This document shows, piece by piece, positions 51,730-62,100 of a stretch of 64,000 nucleotides of DNA; position 1 is the first letter of the stretch; each line of letters begins with the position of its first letter. Location of the stretch: positions 124,001 to 188,000 of the forward strand of contig NZ_FONW01000006.1 of the NCBI RefSeq assembly GCF_900113005.1, written 5' to 3'. The DNA comes from Sunxiuqinia elliptica. GTDB taxonomy: Bacteria; Bacteroidota; Bacteroidia; Bacteroidales; Prolixibacteraceae. The notes below the pieces were generated by a model. It saw only the letters and a list, made by a program, of their open reading frames with translations, had not been told where the DNA came from and did no database searches. Made by a program: the position numbers and the translations under genes.

Positions 51730-52437
51730 ATGGTTACAAGTAAAACTGCAGCCGATTTAAATATTGAGTTTAAAGAAAAAGAAATTGTTGAAACACTGCA
51801 GTCTCTTGCTGATAAATTCCCAGGAAAGGTTGTTTTTACAACAAGTTTTGGAATCGAGGATCAGGTGATTACAGATTATATTTTCAAAAATAATATTCCC
51901 ATTAAGGTTGTTACCTTAGATACCGGACGTTTGTTTGAAGAAACTTACAAGGTTTATAACCGAACAATTGAAAAGTATCAAAAATCGATTCAGCCTTTTT
52001 ATCCTAAGAATGAGGATTTGGAACAATTTGTTGCAGAGAAAGGGCCAAATAGTTTCTACTTGTCGGTTGAGAACCGGAAACAGTGTTGCCACATTCGTAA
52101 GGTTGAGCCTTTGGGGCGTGCCTTAAAAGGAATGGCATGTTGGATCACAGGTTTACGTGCATCACAGTCAAACAATCGTCATGACTTGGAGCAGTTTGTT
52201 TGGGATGGCGGTTTTGAGATTGTCAAGTTTAATCCATTGTTGGATTGGAGTTTGGATGACTGCCGAACTTATGTGAAGGAAAATCAAGTACCATACAATG
52301 TGTTGCATGATCGTGGTTTTGTAAGTATTGGCTGTGCCCCTTGTACTAGAGCCATTAAGCCAGGAGAAGATTTCCGTGCCGGACGGTGGTGGTGGGAAAA
52401 CAACTCCAAAAAAGAATGTGGTTTGCATACCCACTAA
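51730..52437 (+). CDS. cysH: Phosphoadenylyl/adenylyl-sulfate reductase
   Basis: The 235-aa protein from ATG 51730 (MVTSKTAADLNIEFKEKEIV) has TTSFGIEDQVITDYI (PP-loop), CCHIRKVEPL and GCAPCTR, and the catalytic C-terminal KECGLH. The CC...CxxC set binds a [4Fe-4S] cluster, which points to an APS-reducing type rather than the cluster-free E. coli PAPS type. It makes sulfite for cysteine synthesis. The other sulfate genes are not in the window. Confidence 0.93.
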   Translation: MVTSKTAADLNIEFKEKEIVETLQSLADKFPGKVVFTTSFGIEDQVITDYIFKNNIPIKVVTLDTGRLFEETYKVYNRTIEKYQKSIQPFYPKNEDLEQFVAEKGPNSFYLSVENRKQCCHIRKVEPLGRALKGMACWITGLRASQSNNRHDLEQFVWDGGFEIVKFNPLLDWSLDDCRTYVKENQVPYNVLHDRGFVSIGCAPCTRAIKPGEDFRAGRWWWENNSKKECGLHTH

Positions 52438-52581
52438 GTTATTTATAATTGACCAGATTGTTTTTTTGCTGTGCCTAAAATCAACAGCTTATTAATTAAC
52501 GGAAATGTCTGGTCGTTTGAAAATCCGAAAGTTTAACGATCTATTGCAAGATAGCAACCATTAGATGGATAAAATAGTTAG

Positions 52582-52610
52582 AGCAGGCTTTATAGAGCCT
52601 GCTTTTTTTT
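52582..52610 (+). terminator. Rho-independent terminator downstream of cysH
   Basis: AGCAGGCT-TTATAG-AGCCTGCT is a perfect 8-bp stem with a 6-base loop and a T8 tail. It lies 145 bp after the cysH stop and ends at the 3' end of the convergent YccF gene. Confidence 0.85.
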
Positions 52611-52983
52611 AGCGATCAACAATTCGGCGCCCAAAAGGAGTTAGCGCTAGGCTTACCAATTTAAAGTGTTGGCGAGCAAAAGGAATACCAATAATTGTTA
52701 TGGCAAAAAGCAGCCCAAAAACAAGATGCGACAGAGCAATTAAAATACCACCAAATAACAGCCACAGTATATTCATGATCGTCGATAAACATCCGGGGGC
52801 GTAGTCCATGTATTTAATGCGTTTTCCAAAAGGCCAAAGCGCCATTTGAGCAACTTTAATACTTTGAAGTCCAAATGGAATTCCCACAATTGTTAGGCAT
52901 AGCAGAAGTCCTCCAATTAAGTATTCCAGGAAAATGAAAAAGCCTCCAAAAACGATCCAAATAATATTTCCGAGTGTATTCAT
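52609..52983 (-). CDS. YccF-domain membrane protein
   Basis: The 124-aa protein has two copies of the YccF unit (GNIIWIVFGGFFIFLEYLIGG and then MNILWLLFGGILIALSHLVF; each followed by IVGIPFGLQ or IIGIPFARQ), giving four TM helices. It is an inner-membrane protein of unknown function found widely in bacteria. Confidence 0.88.
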   Translation of the reverse strand: MNTLGNIIWIVFGGFFIFLEYLIGGLLLCLTIVGIPFGLQSIKVAQMALWPFGKRIKYMDYAPGCLSTIMNILWLLFGGILIALSHLVFGLLFAITIIGIPFARQHFKLVSLALTPFGRRIVDR

Positions 52984-53131
52984 AGGTTTTAAGTTTGAAA
53001 AATCTTCTTTTTTATAGTGACTAAAGTATCACTTTTTTATTCAACGATCTTCTGAATTTCGATAAACCAAGTAGTTTTTCCGGTGAATAGAAGCTATCTG
53101 CTTTTTGGGGATTGCCTATTCCGTTTATTCG

Positions 53132-54136
53132 CTACTGTGGATATTGAGCTTTTTGCTTTAATTCTGAAATGAATTGAGTGTTGAGCATGTAAACGTTGGC
53201 TTTCCCATTTTCAGGATTTGTATAGATTTCTTGAAGGTCTTTGTAAGAAATAGTCGGTGTTTGGGGCTTTGATACTTTTGAACTCATGAAATAAATTGTG
53301 TTTCCATCTGGCGATAGGCTGGCAGAATATTCTTCTCCTGAATTGGAGTTTATTTTTGGTCCCATGTTTTGAGGAACGCTCCATTGGTCTCGTTCATTTC
53401 TAAAGGAAATGTAATAATCGGTTCGTCCATAGGAGTCTGGCAGACCATAAGCAGGGATGATTAGAAACGATTCGTCGGGAGCAATGGTTGCATTATAGCG
53501 GTCACGCCCAATGTGAAGGTGTTCTGGCAAAATTTCAACGGGTTGGTATTCTCCGTTTATTAAACGTGAACGACAAATTAAGTTTCTACCGACCTGCTGA
53601 TCTTCCCGGGTAAAATAAATGGTGCCATCTTGGGTTAATGAGGGGAAGAATTCCGAATGTTCGGAGTTGATAACAGCAGGGAGTTTTTGAGGAGCATCCC
53701 ACCAATCACTATTTCGATTCATTACCCATATGTCCATGTTGTTGATTTGGCTCGAATCAGTCTGTTCGTTACTCACATAAAACAGTTGTTTCCCGTTTGA
53801 TGATACATAGGGTTCGAGATACTTGAACTGAGGCTTGTTTAATGCTTCCAGCACTTCGGGAGATGTCCATTTCCCTTGTTCAAACTTTGAATAAAGAATA
53901 TAAGCGTAATTAAATCCGCCAATTTGAACGGAAAAATACAACTCTTTTTGATCCGGAGTCATGGTTAGATCACGTGTGTAAAATCCGGTATTGATTATAC
54001 CCGGAAGAACCAGCTGAAGTGAATCCGTACCTGTTAAATCACCAGCAGGAGTACCTAGTTGGTTGGCTTTGGTGGGTGTGCAGGAAAAAACAACAATAAG
54101 CATGAAGCTCAGACTTAAGTTGAAGAGTCGATTCAT
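53132..54136 (-). CDS. PD40 (TolB-like) beta-propeller lipoprotein
   Basis: About 334 aa from ATG 54136 (MNRLFNLSLSFMLIVVFSC, lipobox VFSC, Cys19); a 31-residue extension to 54229 is not credible before the signal peptide. PD40/WD40-like blades recur as LTQDGTIYFTRED, IAPDESFLIIPAYG and LSPDGNTIYFMSS. Such lipoproteins occur with OmpA/PD40 families in Bacteroidota; the ligand is unknown. Confidence 0.8.
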   Translation of the reverse strand: MNRLFNLSLSFMLIVVFSCTPTKANQLGTPAGDLTGTDSLQLVLPGIINTGFYTRDLTMTPDQKELYFSVQIGGFNYAYILYSKFEQGKWTSPEVLEALNKPQFKYLEPYVSSNGKQLFYVSNEQTDSSQINNMDIWVMNRNSDWWDAPQKLPAVINSEHSEFFPSLTQDGTIYFTREDQQVGRNLICRSRLINGEYQPVEILPEHLHIGRDRYNATIAPDESFLIIPAYGLPDSYGRTDYYISFRNERDQWSVPQNMGPKINSNSGEEYSASLSPDGNTIYFMSSKVSKPQTPTISYKDLQEIYTNPENGKANVYMLNTQFISELKQKAQYPQ

Positions 54137-54286
54137 GTTTTTTGTTTCGTTAGTTTCATTTTCCTTTTTAGAATTACAGCTTGGTTGAGCTTTTTTGCAG
54201 GTGGTTAAAATTTGCGCCAAGCAGAACAAGCTTGTTCCAGTTCCGGAAAGCTTGTGCTTGACGCAAAACTGCTTGTTACTTTATGG

Positions 54287-55723
54287 TTATACTTTGCGTA
54301 ATTTCCATTTTCCCTGTTTAAAGAGAATGACTCCAATGATTGTCAATAGTGACTCGGCAATAATAATTGCCATTGCAATACCAGTAATTCCCATACCCAT
54401 GTTCATTGCCAGCAAATAGGCTAGGGGAATTTCTAACAGCCAAAAGCAAACTAGGTTGATTTTAGTTGGCGTTAGGGTATCCCCACTTCCATTAAATCCT
54501 TGAACGACTACCATGCCAAAGGCGTAAAATAAGAAGCCGGCACCAAGCCATTGCAAGGTAATGGTACCACTGCGAATGACACTGTCCTCCTCGATGAACA
54601 AGCGAACTAATCCTTCGGGAAACAAAAGAATGAAGGTTCCAATAAGTCCCATCATGATCAGGTTGACTATGCCAGTAATCCAAACTGACTTTTCAGCGCG
54701 ATCAGGACGGTTGGCTCCCAGGTTTTGACCAACCAAAGTGGCTGCCGCATTGGATAATCCCCAAGAAGGAAGCAGGGCAAATACAATAATGCGGATAGCA
54801 ATGGTATAGCCAGCCAGTACATCGGCACCTAATTCAGAAACCAGCCGCACCAGGATAATCCAACTCGAGGTTGCGATGAGGTATTGGAAAATTCCACCAA
54901 CCGAAAGCCGAAGTAATTTGAGCATCACCTTTACCCGAATGGAAAGGTTTTTTACATCAAGGTGAATGCGCCCATTTCCTTTAAATAGCAGGTAAAATTG
55001 ATAACAAACAGCAATTCCTCGTCCGATGGTTGTGGCAATGGCAGCACCCTGAATTCCCAATTCAGGGAAAGGTCCCCATCCAAAGATCAGCAAAGGATCC
55101 AGAATCAAGTTAATGATGTTGGCCATCCAAAGTACGCGCATAGAAATGGCAGCATCGCCAGAGCTTCGGAATACGGCATTAATAATGAACAGCAGCATGA
55201 TTACCAGGTTGCCACCAAACATGATCATGGGATAATGGTAGCCTTCATTGGCCATGCTTTCGCTGGCTCCCATTAAAAGCAAAAATTCTTTGGCAAAAAT
55301 AAAACCAGGTATAGCCAGAATGAGTGAAAAGAATAAGCCTACCATAATGGCTTGAAAAGCGGCATTGCCCGCTTTCCCGGCTTTCTTCTCGCCAACACGA
55401 CGGGCGACCAAAGCGGTGGTTGCGGTACTAAGTCCAATTCCAATGGCATACACAATGGTCATGACCGACTCGGTAATTCCAACGGTTGCAACAGCGTCAG
55501 CTCCTAAGCGCGAGACAAAGAAAATATCGACCACTGCAAAGACCGATTCCATCGCCATCTCCAGAATCATTGGGACTGCCAAAATGAAAATGGCTTTCCC
55601 CAGACTGGTGTTGGTGAAATCCCGGTCGCTTCCGGCGATAGCTTCTTTGATATCGGACCAAAGGGATTGGAGGCTGACGGGTTTTATTTTGCCTAACGAC
55701 AAAACAAACTTCTTGTAAAGCAT
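54287..55723 (-). CDS. MATE-family multidrug efflux transporter
   Basis: The 478-aa protein has 12 predicted membrane helices in two pseudo-repeats (VPMILEMAMESVFAVVDIFF; GLSNAAATLVGQNLGANRPD; GVVL-like GVILFKQGKW at the end). It exports cationic drugs or metabolites by Na+ or H+ antiport. A long leader (about 155 nt from a -7 box at 55886-55879, minus strand) with two hairpins precedes it, which suggests leader-based control. Confidence 0.9.
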   Translation of the reverse strand: MLYKKFVLSLGKIKPVSLQSLWSDIKEAIAGSDRDFTNTSLGKAIFILAVPMILEMAMESVFAVVDIFFVSRLGADAVATVGITESVMTIVYAIGIGLSTATTALVARRVGEKKAGKAGNAAFQAIMVGLFFSLILAIPGFIFAKEFLLLMGASESMANEGYHYPMIMFGGNLVIMLLFIINAVFRSSGDAAISMRVLWMANIINLILDPLLIFGWGPFPELGIQGAAIATTIGRGIAVCYQFYLLFKGNGRIHLDVKNLSIRVKVMLKLLRLSVGGIFQYLIATSSWIILVRLVSELGADVLAGYTIAIRIIVFALLPSWGLSNAAATLVGQNLGANRPDRAEKSVWITGIVNLIMMGLIGTFILLFPEGLVRLFIEEDSVIRSGTITLQWLGAGFLFYAFGMVVVQGFNGSGDTLTPTKINLVCFWLLEIPLAYLLAMNMGMGITGIAMAIIIAESLLTIIGVILFKQGKWKLRKV

Positions 55724-56121
55724 GTGAGAAAAATTAAAATGATTGAAAAAAGAGATAAATACAAAAAGGGTATGCTAAGCCGGCTGCAACCCGGGCTAGC
55801 TTTAGCAGTTGGTCTTAGTGACAAAGACCGGTGTAAGATAAGTAGTCATCATGATGTGGTCTCCTTTTTGTTAGAAACCAAAAATACAACATTTTACATT
55901 TACCAAACAAGTCTTTTTTTATTTTATTTCGATTTTTTTGTTTATCAGATCGTGTGTTTTTCGGAACAGAGCATTTTGTTTGAACCTGCCAAGCAGTTAA
56001 CTGTTCCTAGTAGGCATAAAATGAATATTTGATTTGAGGGTGTTCTGGTTGAATGTATTTCCATAAATGTTATCGCGGAAATATTGGGAAGAGCAGACAC
56101 CACAAGATAAACTAAAATTCA
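55724..56121. other. Intergenic region with structured MATE leader
   Basis: No gene is supported. On the minus strand TATTTTTG (55886-55879) fits a -7 box for the MATE gene. Between it and the ATG lie GGTCTT-TGTCACT-AAGACC (about 55811-55829) and a G/C-rich hairpin with arms GCTAGCC-like and GGCTTAGC (about 55770-55800). A plus-strand frame across this region (from 55724) is considered spurious. Confidence 0.45.
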
Positions 56122-57165
56122 ATGAATAGGATTATTGTCGTCGCAGCTATTTTGTTTAGTGTTGGTGCGTGTCAGTTGCGCACAGCAGAGCCTGTAAATA
56201 CTTCGGAGCGTATTCCGGATGAGCAAATTTCATTGGGAGGAGTCTTGGCAGATGAGTTGACCAAAACAAATCAAGTGGGCAGGGACGCAGATAAACGCGG
56301 CCCTGTTTATATGGTGACAATTGAGGAGCTGCAAAAACTTTTGGAACAAACCAAAAGCACCGGAACAGATTTGGATGATACTGATATTGGTGAACGCTGG
56401 GAGAACTTAAATACCGAAGTAACCAACACTTTCGAGAGTTTGACGACTCAGGATTTGAATGCCTGGGTGGCGTTGAATGATAGCTTATTAAAATACACCC
56501 AGCAAGTGCGTTTTGCTGATGCCTTGGAACGCGTTGTTTATAATCCTGTAAATGACGTTTTAGAGACCGATCAGGTGAAATCGTTTTATTTTACCCGGCT
56601 TTATGATCGAATTTATTTTAATGTATTTGGCAGTTCAAGTTTGCACTACGAGCACACAACAGGTGGTGTGGTGCGTATTGTTCAGGATACTGATTATCCT
56701 TTTGATGGGAGAGTGAGCATTAAGCTGGAATTGCAGGATAAACGCTACCTCGATTTATTTATTCGAATTCCGGAGTGGGCTAATCGAGCCAGTGTTACCG
56801 TAAAAGGAGTAAAGTACAATGTTGTGCCTGGACAGTATACTGAGATTGCCAAAAAATGGAAGAACGGCGATGAAGTTGAGATCATTTTAGGGATGCGTCC
56901 TGAGCTTGTAAGCCGTGAGGAACCGACCAAAGCATTCTCGTTAAATTATGGCTCACTGATGTTAAGCTACCCAGGTTCTGAGGGCAAACAGCCTCCAGTA
57001 TTTACTGGAACAGATCCAATTCAACATTTGAAATTTGTGTCTCCTGTAGGGAAAATGCCTACATTCACGTTTTCTGGAATTCAAGATACCACTTTGGTTT
57101 TGCAACCTTTTATTCAGCAAGAGTTAGGCTCAAATCTTCGTACTTCTTGGATTCAAGTCCGATAG
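56122..57165 (+). CDS. Lipoprotein with truncated, non-catalytic GH127/DUF1680-like region
   Basis: The 347-aa protein has an SPII signal (MNRIIVVAAILFSVGACQ, lipobox VGAC). From residue ~128 it reads like the late part of a GH127/DUF1680 enzyme: LNDSLLKYTQQVRFADALER followed by VVYNPV (the ADxLERxLYN helix), LYDRIYFNVFGSSSLHYEHT, QDTDYPFDGRVSIKLELQDK, LFIRIPEWANRASVTVKG and WKNGDEVEIILGM. The catalytic half and the usual Glu/Cys-Cys zinc residues are absent. It is probably a sugar-binding or scaffold lipoprotein beside the sigma/FecR/SusCD genes. Confidence 0.65.
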   Translation: MNRIIVVAAILFSVGACQLRTAEPVNTSERIPDEQISLGGVLADELTKTNQVGRDADKRGPVYMVTIEELQKLLEQTKSTGTDLDDTDIGERWENLNTEVTNTFESLTTQDLNAWVALNDSLLKYTQQVRFADALERVVYNPVNDVLETDQVKSFYFTRLYDRIYFNVFGSSSLHYEHTTGGVVRIVQDTDYPFDGRVSIKLELQDKRYLDLFIRIPEWANRASVTVKGVKYNVVPGQYTEIAKKWKNGDEVEIILGMRPELVSREEPTKAFSLNYGSLMLSYPGSEGKQPPVFTGTDPIQHLKFVSPVGKMPTFTFSGIQDTTLVLQPFIQQELGSNLRTSWIQVR

Positions 57166-57256
57166 GTTGAGAGAGGAACTTGTATTTATGTTCCATAGCT
57201 GTGGTTTCTCATTAATCGATGCTGCATGATAGGTTCAAAAATTGGCTCGATTAGAA

Positions 57257-57284
57257 TTGAGGAGGTGAAATTCTTTTATCTTTG
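57257..57284 (+). promoter_or_regulatory. Promoter of the ECF sigma gene
   Basis: TATCTTTG (57277-57284) matches TAnnTTTG, with TTG at 57257-57259 as a weak -33. It ends 26 bp before the GTG at 57311. Confidence 0.5.
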
Positions 57285-57310
57285 CCTCAAGCCAATTAAA
57301 ACTAAACTCT

Positions 57311-57895
57311 GTGAGTGTTTCTCCAAACATCAGCGATCAGGATTTGACCAGACTGCTAAGGACGGGATCGAAAGATGCTTTCCGGGTGCTTTTTGATCGT
57401 TACGGAGGACGGCTACAATATTTTGCACTGAGCTACCTGAAATCGGAGCACGACTCCGAAGAATTGGTACAGGATGTTTTTCTCAAACTCTGGGAAAAAA
57501 GAGAAATTCTGGATTGCTCGGGTAATCTCCGCTCCTATATTTTTAAAGTTGCTGTAAACAGTATCTACGATTTTATAAGACGAAAAAACGTAGAGCAAGC
57601 CTTTGTTGAGTTTGCGGCAGGAAATCAGGCTGAAGTAGATAGCACCTGGGATGATGTGGTGTATAATGATATGGTGTTGCAGATTGGGCGCTTGATGGAT
57701 AAGATGCCGGAACAGCGCAGGCGAATCTTTAAAATGAGTAGGGAGAAAGGGATGAGCAACGAGCAAATTGCTGCGGAATTAAGTTTGTCAAAACGAACCG
57801 TTGAAAATCAGCTGTATCGGGCAACTAATTTCCTGAAAGAAAACCTTCGTCATAGTCCGATGACAGCCATCTTATTTTATTACCTCTTCTGCTAA
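57311..57895 (+). CDS. ECF RNA polymerase sigma factor (Bacteroidota FecI-like)
   Basis: The 194-aa protein starts at GTG 57311 (MSVSPNISDQDLTRLLRTGS). Region 2 is FDRYGGRLQYFALSYLKSEH with EELVQDVFLKLWEKRE; region 4 is GMSNEQIAAELSLSKRTVEN with QLYRATNFLKENL. It should be held by the FecR protein encoded next and, when the SusC STN domain signals substrate, drive the susCD genes downstream. The gap to fecR is 88 bp. Confidence 0.92.
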   Translation: MSVSPNISDQDLTRLLRTGSKDAFRVLFDRYGGRLQYFALSYLKSEHDSEELVQDVFLKLWEKREILDCSGNLRSYIFKVAVNSIYDFIRRKNVEQAFVEFAAGNQAEVDSTWDDVVYNDMVLQIGRLMDKMPEQRRRIFKMSREKGMSNEQIAAELSLSKRTVENQLYRATNFLKENLRHSPMTAILFYYLFC

Positions 57896-57983
57896 ACGAA
57901 AAAGAAAAGTATTTTTTTTTTGAATCGGGCGTGAGTATATTCTTGGTGCTACTCGTAATACTTACAAATTAAGAAATGCGAGA

Positions 57984-58976
57984 ATGGGGGACCAGTTAAA
58001 AACTAAGTTGGAGAAGTTGAGAGATGACGCCTTACCAGAGAAGGAGCGTCGGGAGGGATTGAGCTTGTTTCACGATCATGCTGCGGAGTACGATGTGAAA
58101 CAGGAGCTGTATCGTCAACTAATTGAAACGGAGCATGATTCAGCCGAAAGAAAATCTTCGGTAAGTTTCGAGCAGGTATGGAAAAAAATGCAGGCCTCGA
58201 AAGCTGGTGCGCCCAAGCAGCGCAAGTTGTATCATGTTTGGTATGCCGCTGCAGCCGTTTTGATTATGGGCTTGTTAATCGCCAATTTGCTTCAGGAGCG
58301 CGAAGAGCCAGTTGTTCCACTTGAATATTACACGGCTATTGCGCCCAAAGGATCGGTATCACAAACCATCCTTCCTGATGGAACTGTAATTTATCTGAAT
58401 GCAGGATCAGAATTGAAATATGCAGCCAATAGGTATCAGCAGGAACGTGAAGTGTTTTTAACTGGTGAAGCTTGGTTTGATGTTGAAAAGGTCGAAGAAA
58501 TGCCTTTTACGGTGCATACTTCATTTTATGATGTTCAGGTAAAAGGAACCGAGTTTAATGTGAAAGCTTATCCGGACGATGATGATGTGGTGACCACACT
58601 TGAAGAAGGAAGCATTCAAATTAATTCAACTCCAAACCTGAAACTTACTCAGGATATTAATCTGGAACCCGGAGAACAGTTGGTCTTCCATAAATCAGAT
58701 AAAACGGTTAGTGTTAAAAAAGTGCGGACTAACCTGTTTTCATCCTGGAAAGACAATAAGCTCATCTTCATCAATATGAAATTGGATCAGTTGGTGACTT
58801 TACTTGAGCGTAAATATGGAGTGAATATTTCAGTCCAGGATCAGGAAATTTTGAAATACCACTACGATGGAACCATCAAAAATGAAACAATCATTGAGGT
58901 ATTAAATATTATCAAACAAACGCTTCCTATTAATTATCTTATTCAGGATCAGGAAGTCGTGATAACTCGAAAATAA
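57984..58976 (+). CDS. FecR-family anti-sigma factor
   Basis: The 330-aa protein has a cytoplasmic N-terminal region (residues 1-~80), one TM helix (VWYAAAAVLIMGLLIANLL, ~84-102) and a periplasmic FecR domain (IAPKGSVSQTILPDGTVIYL, LTGEAWFDVEKVEEMPFTVH) plus a DUF4974-like C-terminus (LVTLLERKYGVNISVQDQEI). It inserts in the inner membrane and passes the signal from the STN domain of SusC to the sigma factor. Confidence 0.93.
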   Translation: MGDQLKTKLEKLRDDALPEKERREGLSLFHDHAAEYDVKQELYRQLIETEHDSAERKSSVSFEQVWKKMQASKAGAPKQRKLYHVWYAAAAVLIMGLLIANLLQEREEPVVPLEYYTAIAPKGSVSQTILPDGTVIYLNAGSELKYAANRYQQEREVFLTGEAWFDVEKVEEMPFTVHTSFYDVQVKGTEFNVKAYPDDDDVVTTLEEGSIQINSTPNLKLTQDINLEPGEQLVFHKSDKTVSVKKVRTNLFSSWKDNKLIFINMKLDQLVTLLERKYGVNISVQDQEILKYHYDGTIKNETIIEVLNIIKQTLPINYLIQDQEVVITRK

Positions 58977-59025
58977 ATAGGAGGAAATCTATGTAAAATG
59001 AACTTGAACTAACCTAAAACCAAAA

Positions 59026-59086
59026 GCCGGCAGATGCTGTCACATCCAACCGGCAAGTAAGTTAATAACCTGGTGCTGTCACACCA
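59026..59086 (+). promoter_or_regulatory. Two hairpins with identical CTGTCA loops in the fecR-susC gap
   Basis: Hairpin 1: GCCGG-CA-GATG-CTGTCA-CATC-CAA-CCGGC (59026-59054). Hairpin 2: TGGTG-CTGTCA-CACCA (59071-59086). The stems differ in sequence but both pair, while the loop is constant, as expected for a conserved RNA structure. They lie 30-90 bp before the susC start. Confidence 0.6.
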
Positions 59087-59116
59087 ATTAATTATTAATC
59101 AACAACATTCAAATTT

Positions 59117-62100
59117 ATGAAAAAAATTGAATTTACCTTCCCCGATGGACGAAGGGAGAAACAAAATCTGTTTTTAAAAATGAAGCTGACCTTACTAATC
59201 TTACTGGTTTGCCTAATGCAGGTTTCGGCCTCCGTTTACTCGCAAACAACAAAGCTATCCTTTGACCTTCAAGGGAAAAAGATTTCAGATGTTCTGATGC
59301 AAATTGAGGAAACTACTGACTTTCGCTTTTTTTATCAACGAGAGCAAGTGAATGTCGATCTCACCGTTAACCTTAAAGCGGATAATAAGCGTGTCGATGA
59401 AATTCTTACCGATATTTTTAAAGATCAGGGGGTGACCTACCGAATTATGGATGACAACCTGATTTTGTTAACCACAGGCGAACTGATGACTGAGCAACAG
59501 CAAACGGTTCGGGGCAAAATTTCGAACGAACGTGGCGAGTCGATTCCCGGGGCTACCGTGGTTGTTAAAGGAACCTCAATTGGAAGTATCACTGACGTTG
59601 ATGGTAACTATGAGTTGAATGGAGTTCCTGCTGATGGAATCTTGATCTTCTCATTTGTAGGAATGCGCACCCAGGAAATTGAAGTGAGTGGACGAACAAA
59701 AATTGATGTAGTTCTGGCTGAAGACGTGATTGGTTTGGAAGAAGTTGTTGCCGTTGGTTATGGTGTTCAGCGGAAGTCCGATGTAACGGGTTCGGTTGGT
59801 GTAGTCAATGCTGACGACATTTTGGAGCGCCCGGCTTTCAACGCCCTTCAAGGGATGAAAGGTAAAGTTGCCGGGGTAAACATTTTCTCCAACTCCGGAT
59901 CTCCAACAGGAAGCACTCGTGTCATGATTCGCGGTATGAACTCCATTGAAACCACATCAGATCCATTGTATGTTGTTGATGGTGTGGTGATGGAAGATTT
60001 CGACATGGTAAACCCAAATGATATCGAACGAATTGAAGTATTGAAAGACGCTTCTTCTGCCGCAATTTATGGTGCTCGAGGTGCGAATGGTGTTATTTTG
60101 GTAACCACCAAGCGTGGATCTAAAAATGGGGACGTTGTTGTCGGTTATGATGGTTACGTTAGCGTTGGGCGCATTCGTAAAAAAATGGATTTGCTGAATG
60201 CTGAAGAGTGGTTGGAAGTCATTAAAAGAGGGTATGAAAATGCTCCAAAATACAAAGATTATGCTCCAGGAGAAGAGCCTACCATCGATTTTACTGATCC
60301 TCGTTTGTTTGATGCGAATGGAAAACCACTTTACGACACTGATTGGCAAGAGGAAGCTACACGTACAGCGATCTCTCATAACCACCAGTTGAGTGTTCAG
60401 CAAGGAAATGAGAAATCTTCGGTTGGTGCATTCTTAAACTATACCGACAACCAAGGAATTATGCTGAACTCGTGGATGAAGCGTGTGAATGCTAAAATTG
60501 CCTACGATGCAAGTCCTAAAAAATGGCTGGACTTTGGGATTAACATGTTGGTCAATAAAACTTGGGAGAACGAAGCTGAAGAAGGTGGTGGTCACCAAAT
60601 GCCTCGCCGTTCAATGATCGAGATGATTCCAATTATGCCTGTTAAGTTCCCTGACGGAAGCTGGAGTAATAGTTCAAGTACCAGCAACTTTGCTTTGGAA
60701 GGAATGGCCAACCCGGTACACGTTCTTGAAACTCAGGAGCGTTTGAGAAACCGGACTCAATTCTTTGGAAACACTTACCTGAACTTCCATTTGACCAATG
60801 ATTTGCAGTTGAAAACACAATTTGGTATTGATAACCACATTCAGCAAAACAGGGAATATAGTCCGAAGGATTTATTAAATATTTCGTACCCGAATGCTTG
60901 GGCTAATATCAATGACTACGAAAAGATTTATTGGCAGGAAGAAACTTACTTGTCTTACAACAAGTCTATTGGCGATCACCGGATCAACTCTGTTTTGGGT
61001 ATGAGTTGGCAAGAACGCATTTACCGTAGCAATACATCTGGTACCTCCGGATTTTCGGACGACTTCTTTAAGTATAACAACATGGGAGCAGCCAGCGACC
61101 CTGATGCTCCGGGCTCAAGTTATGAGAGATGGTCGATGAATTCCTACTTTTTCCGCTTTGGTTATTCTTATAAAGACAAGTACCTGGCAACATTAACAGC
61201 TCGTGCCGATGGTTCATCTCGTTTCGGAAAGAACAATAAGTACGGTTATTTCCCTTCAGCTGGTTTAGGTTGGGTGGTGTCTAACGAAGATTTCCTTAGC
61301 TCATCGTCATTAATTGACTATTTAAAATTGCGTGCCAGTTATGGTGTTACAGGTAGTACTGAGTTGGGGATTTATCGTTCGCTGGCGACCATCTCTGGTG
61401 GTACCGTATTGTTGAATGGAGCTCGTGAGAACTACAATGTGGTTACTCGTTTGCCAAACCCTGACTTGGAATGGGAAAAAACTTCTCAGTTTGATGTTGG
61501 TTTTAACCTGACCATGTTAGATCAGCGTGTGTCTATGGAGCTGGATTACTACTATAAGCTAACAACAGACTTGTTGTTGGGACGCCCTGTTCCTCATTCC
61601 ACCGGATTTACTTCAGTAACTGACAATATTGGTTCAGTATCCAACCGGGGAATTGACTTCCTGTTGACAACTCAAAACGTTGAGACCAACGACTTCCGAT
61701 GGGAATCAACCTTGAACTTGAACTACAACAAGAACCGAATTGAAGAGCTGGGTGAGAATGATGAAGACATTTTCCCTGGACCTTGGTGGGTTTCTGGTAG
61801 CCAAACAATTTTACGGGTTGGTGAATCACTTGGTTCGTTCTGGGGATACCGTCGCTTAGGTACCTGGGGAACCGATGAGGTGGAGGAAGCTGCTGCTGTT
61901 GGAGCTGTTCCTGGCGTTGCCAAACGTACAGAAGAAAGAGAAATTCTTGGGAAAGGATTGCCTGATTTGACAGGTAGTTTTATTAACCGATTCAATTATA
62001 AAAACTTCGATTTGTTGGTTGATCTTCAATTTACGCTTGGCGTTGAAATTATGCAACAGTTTTTCCACTCTACCGAAGACCGTACAGGTTATGCTAACGG

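Noticed and set aside
55724-56032. 102-codon plus-strand frame upstream of the GH127-like lipoprotein
   Set aside because: It begins in the reverse complement of the MATE leader, has low-complexity hydrophobic content and no promoter or homology sign.
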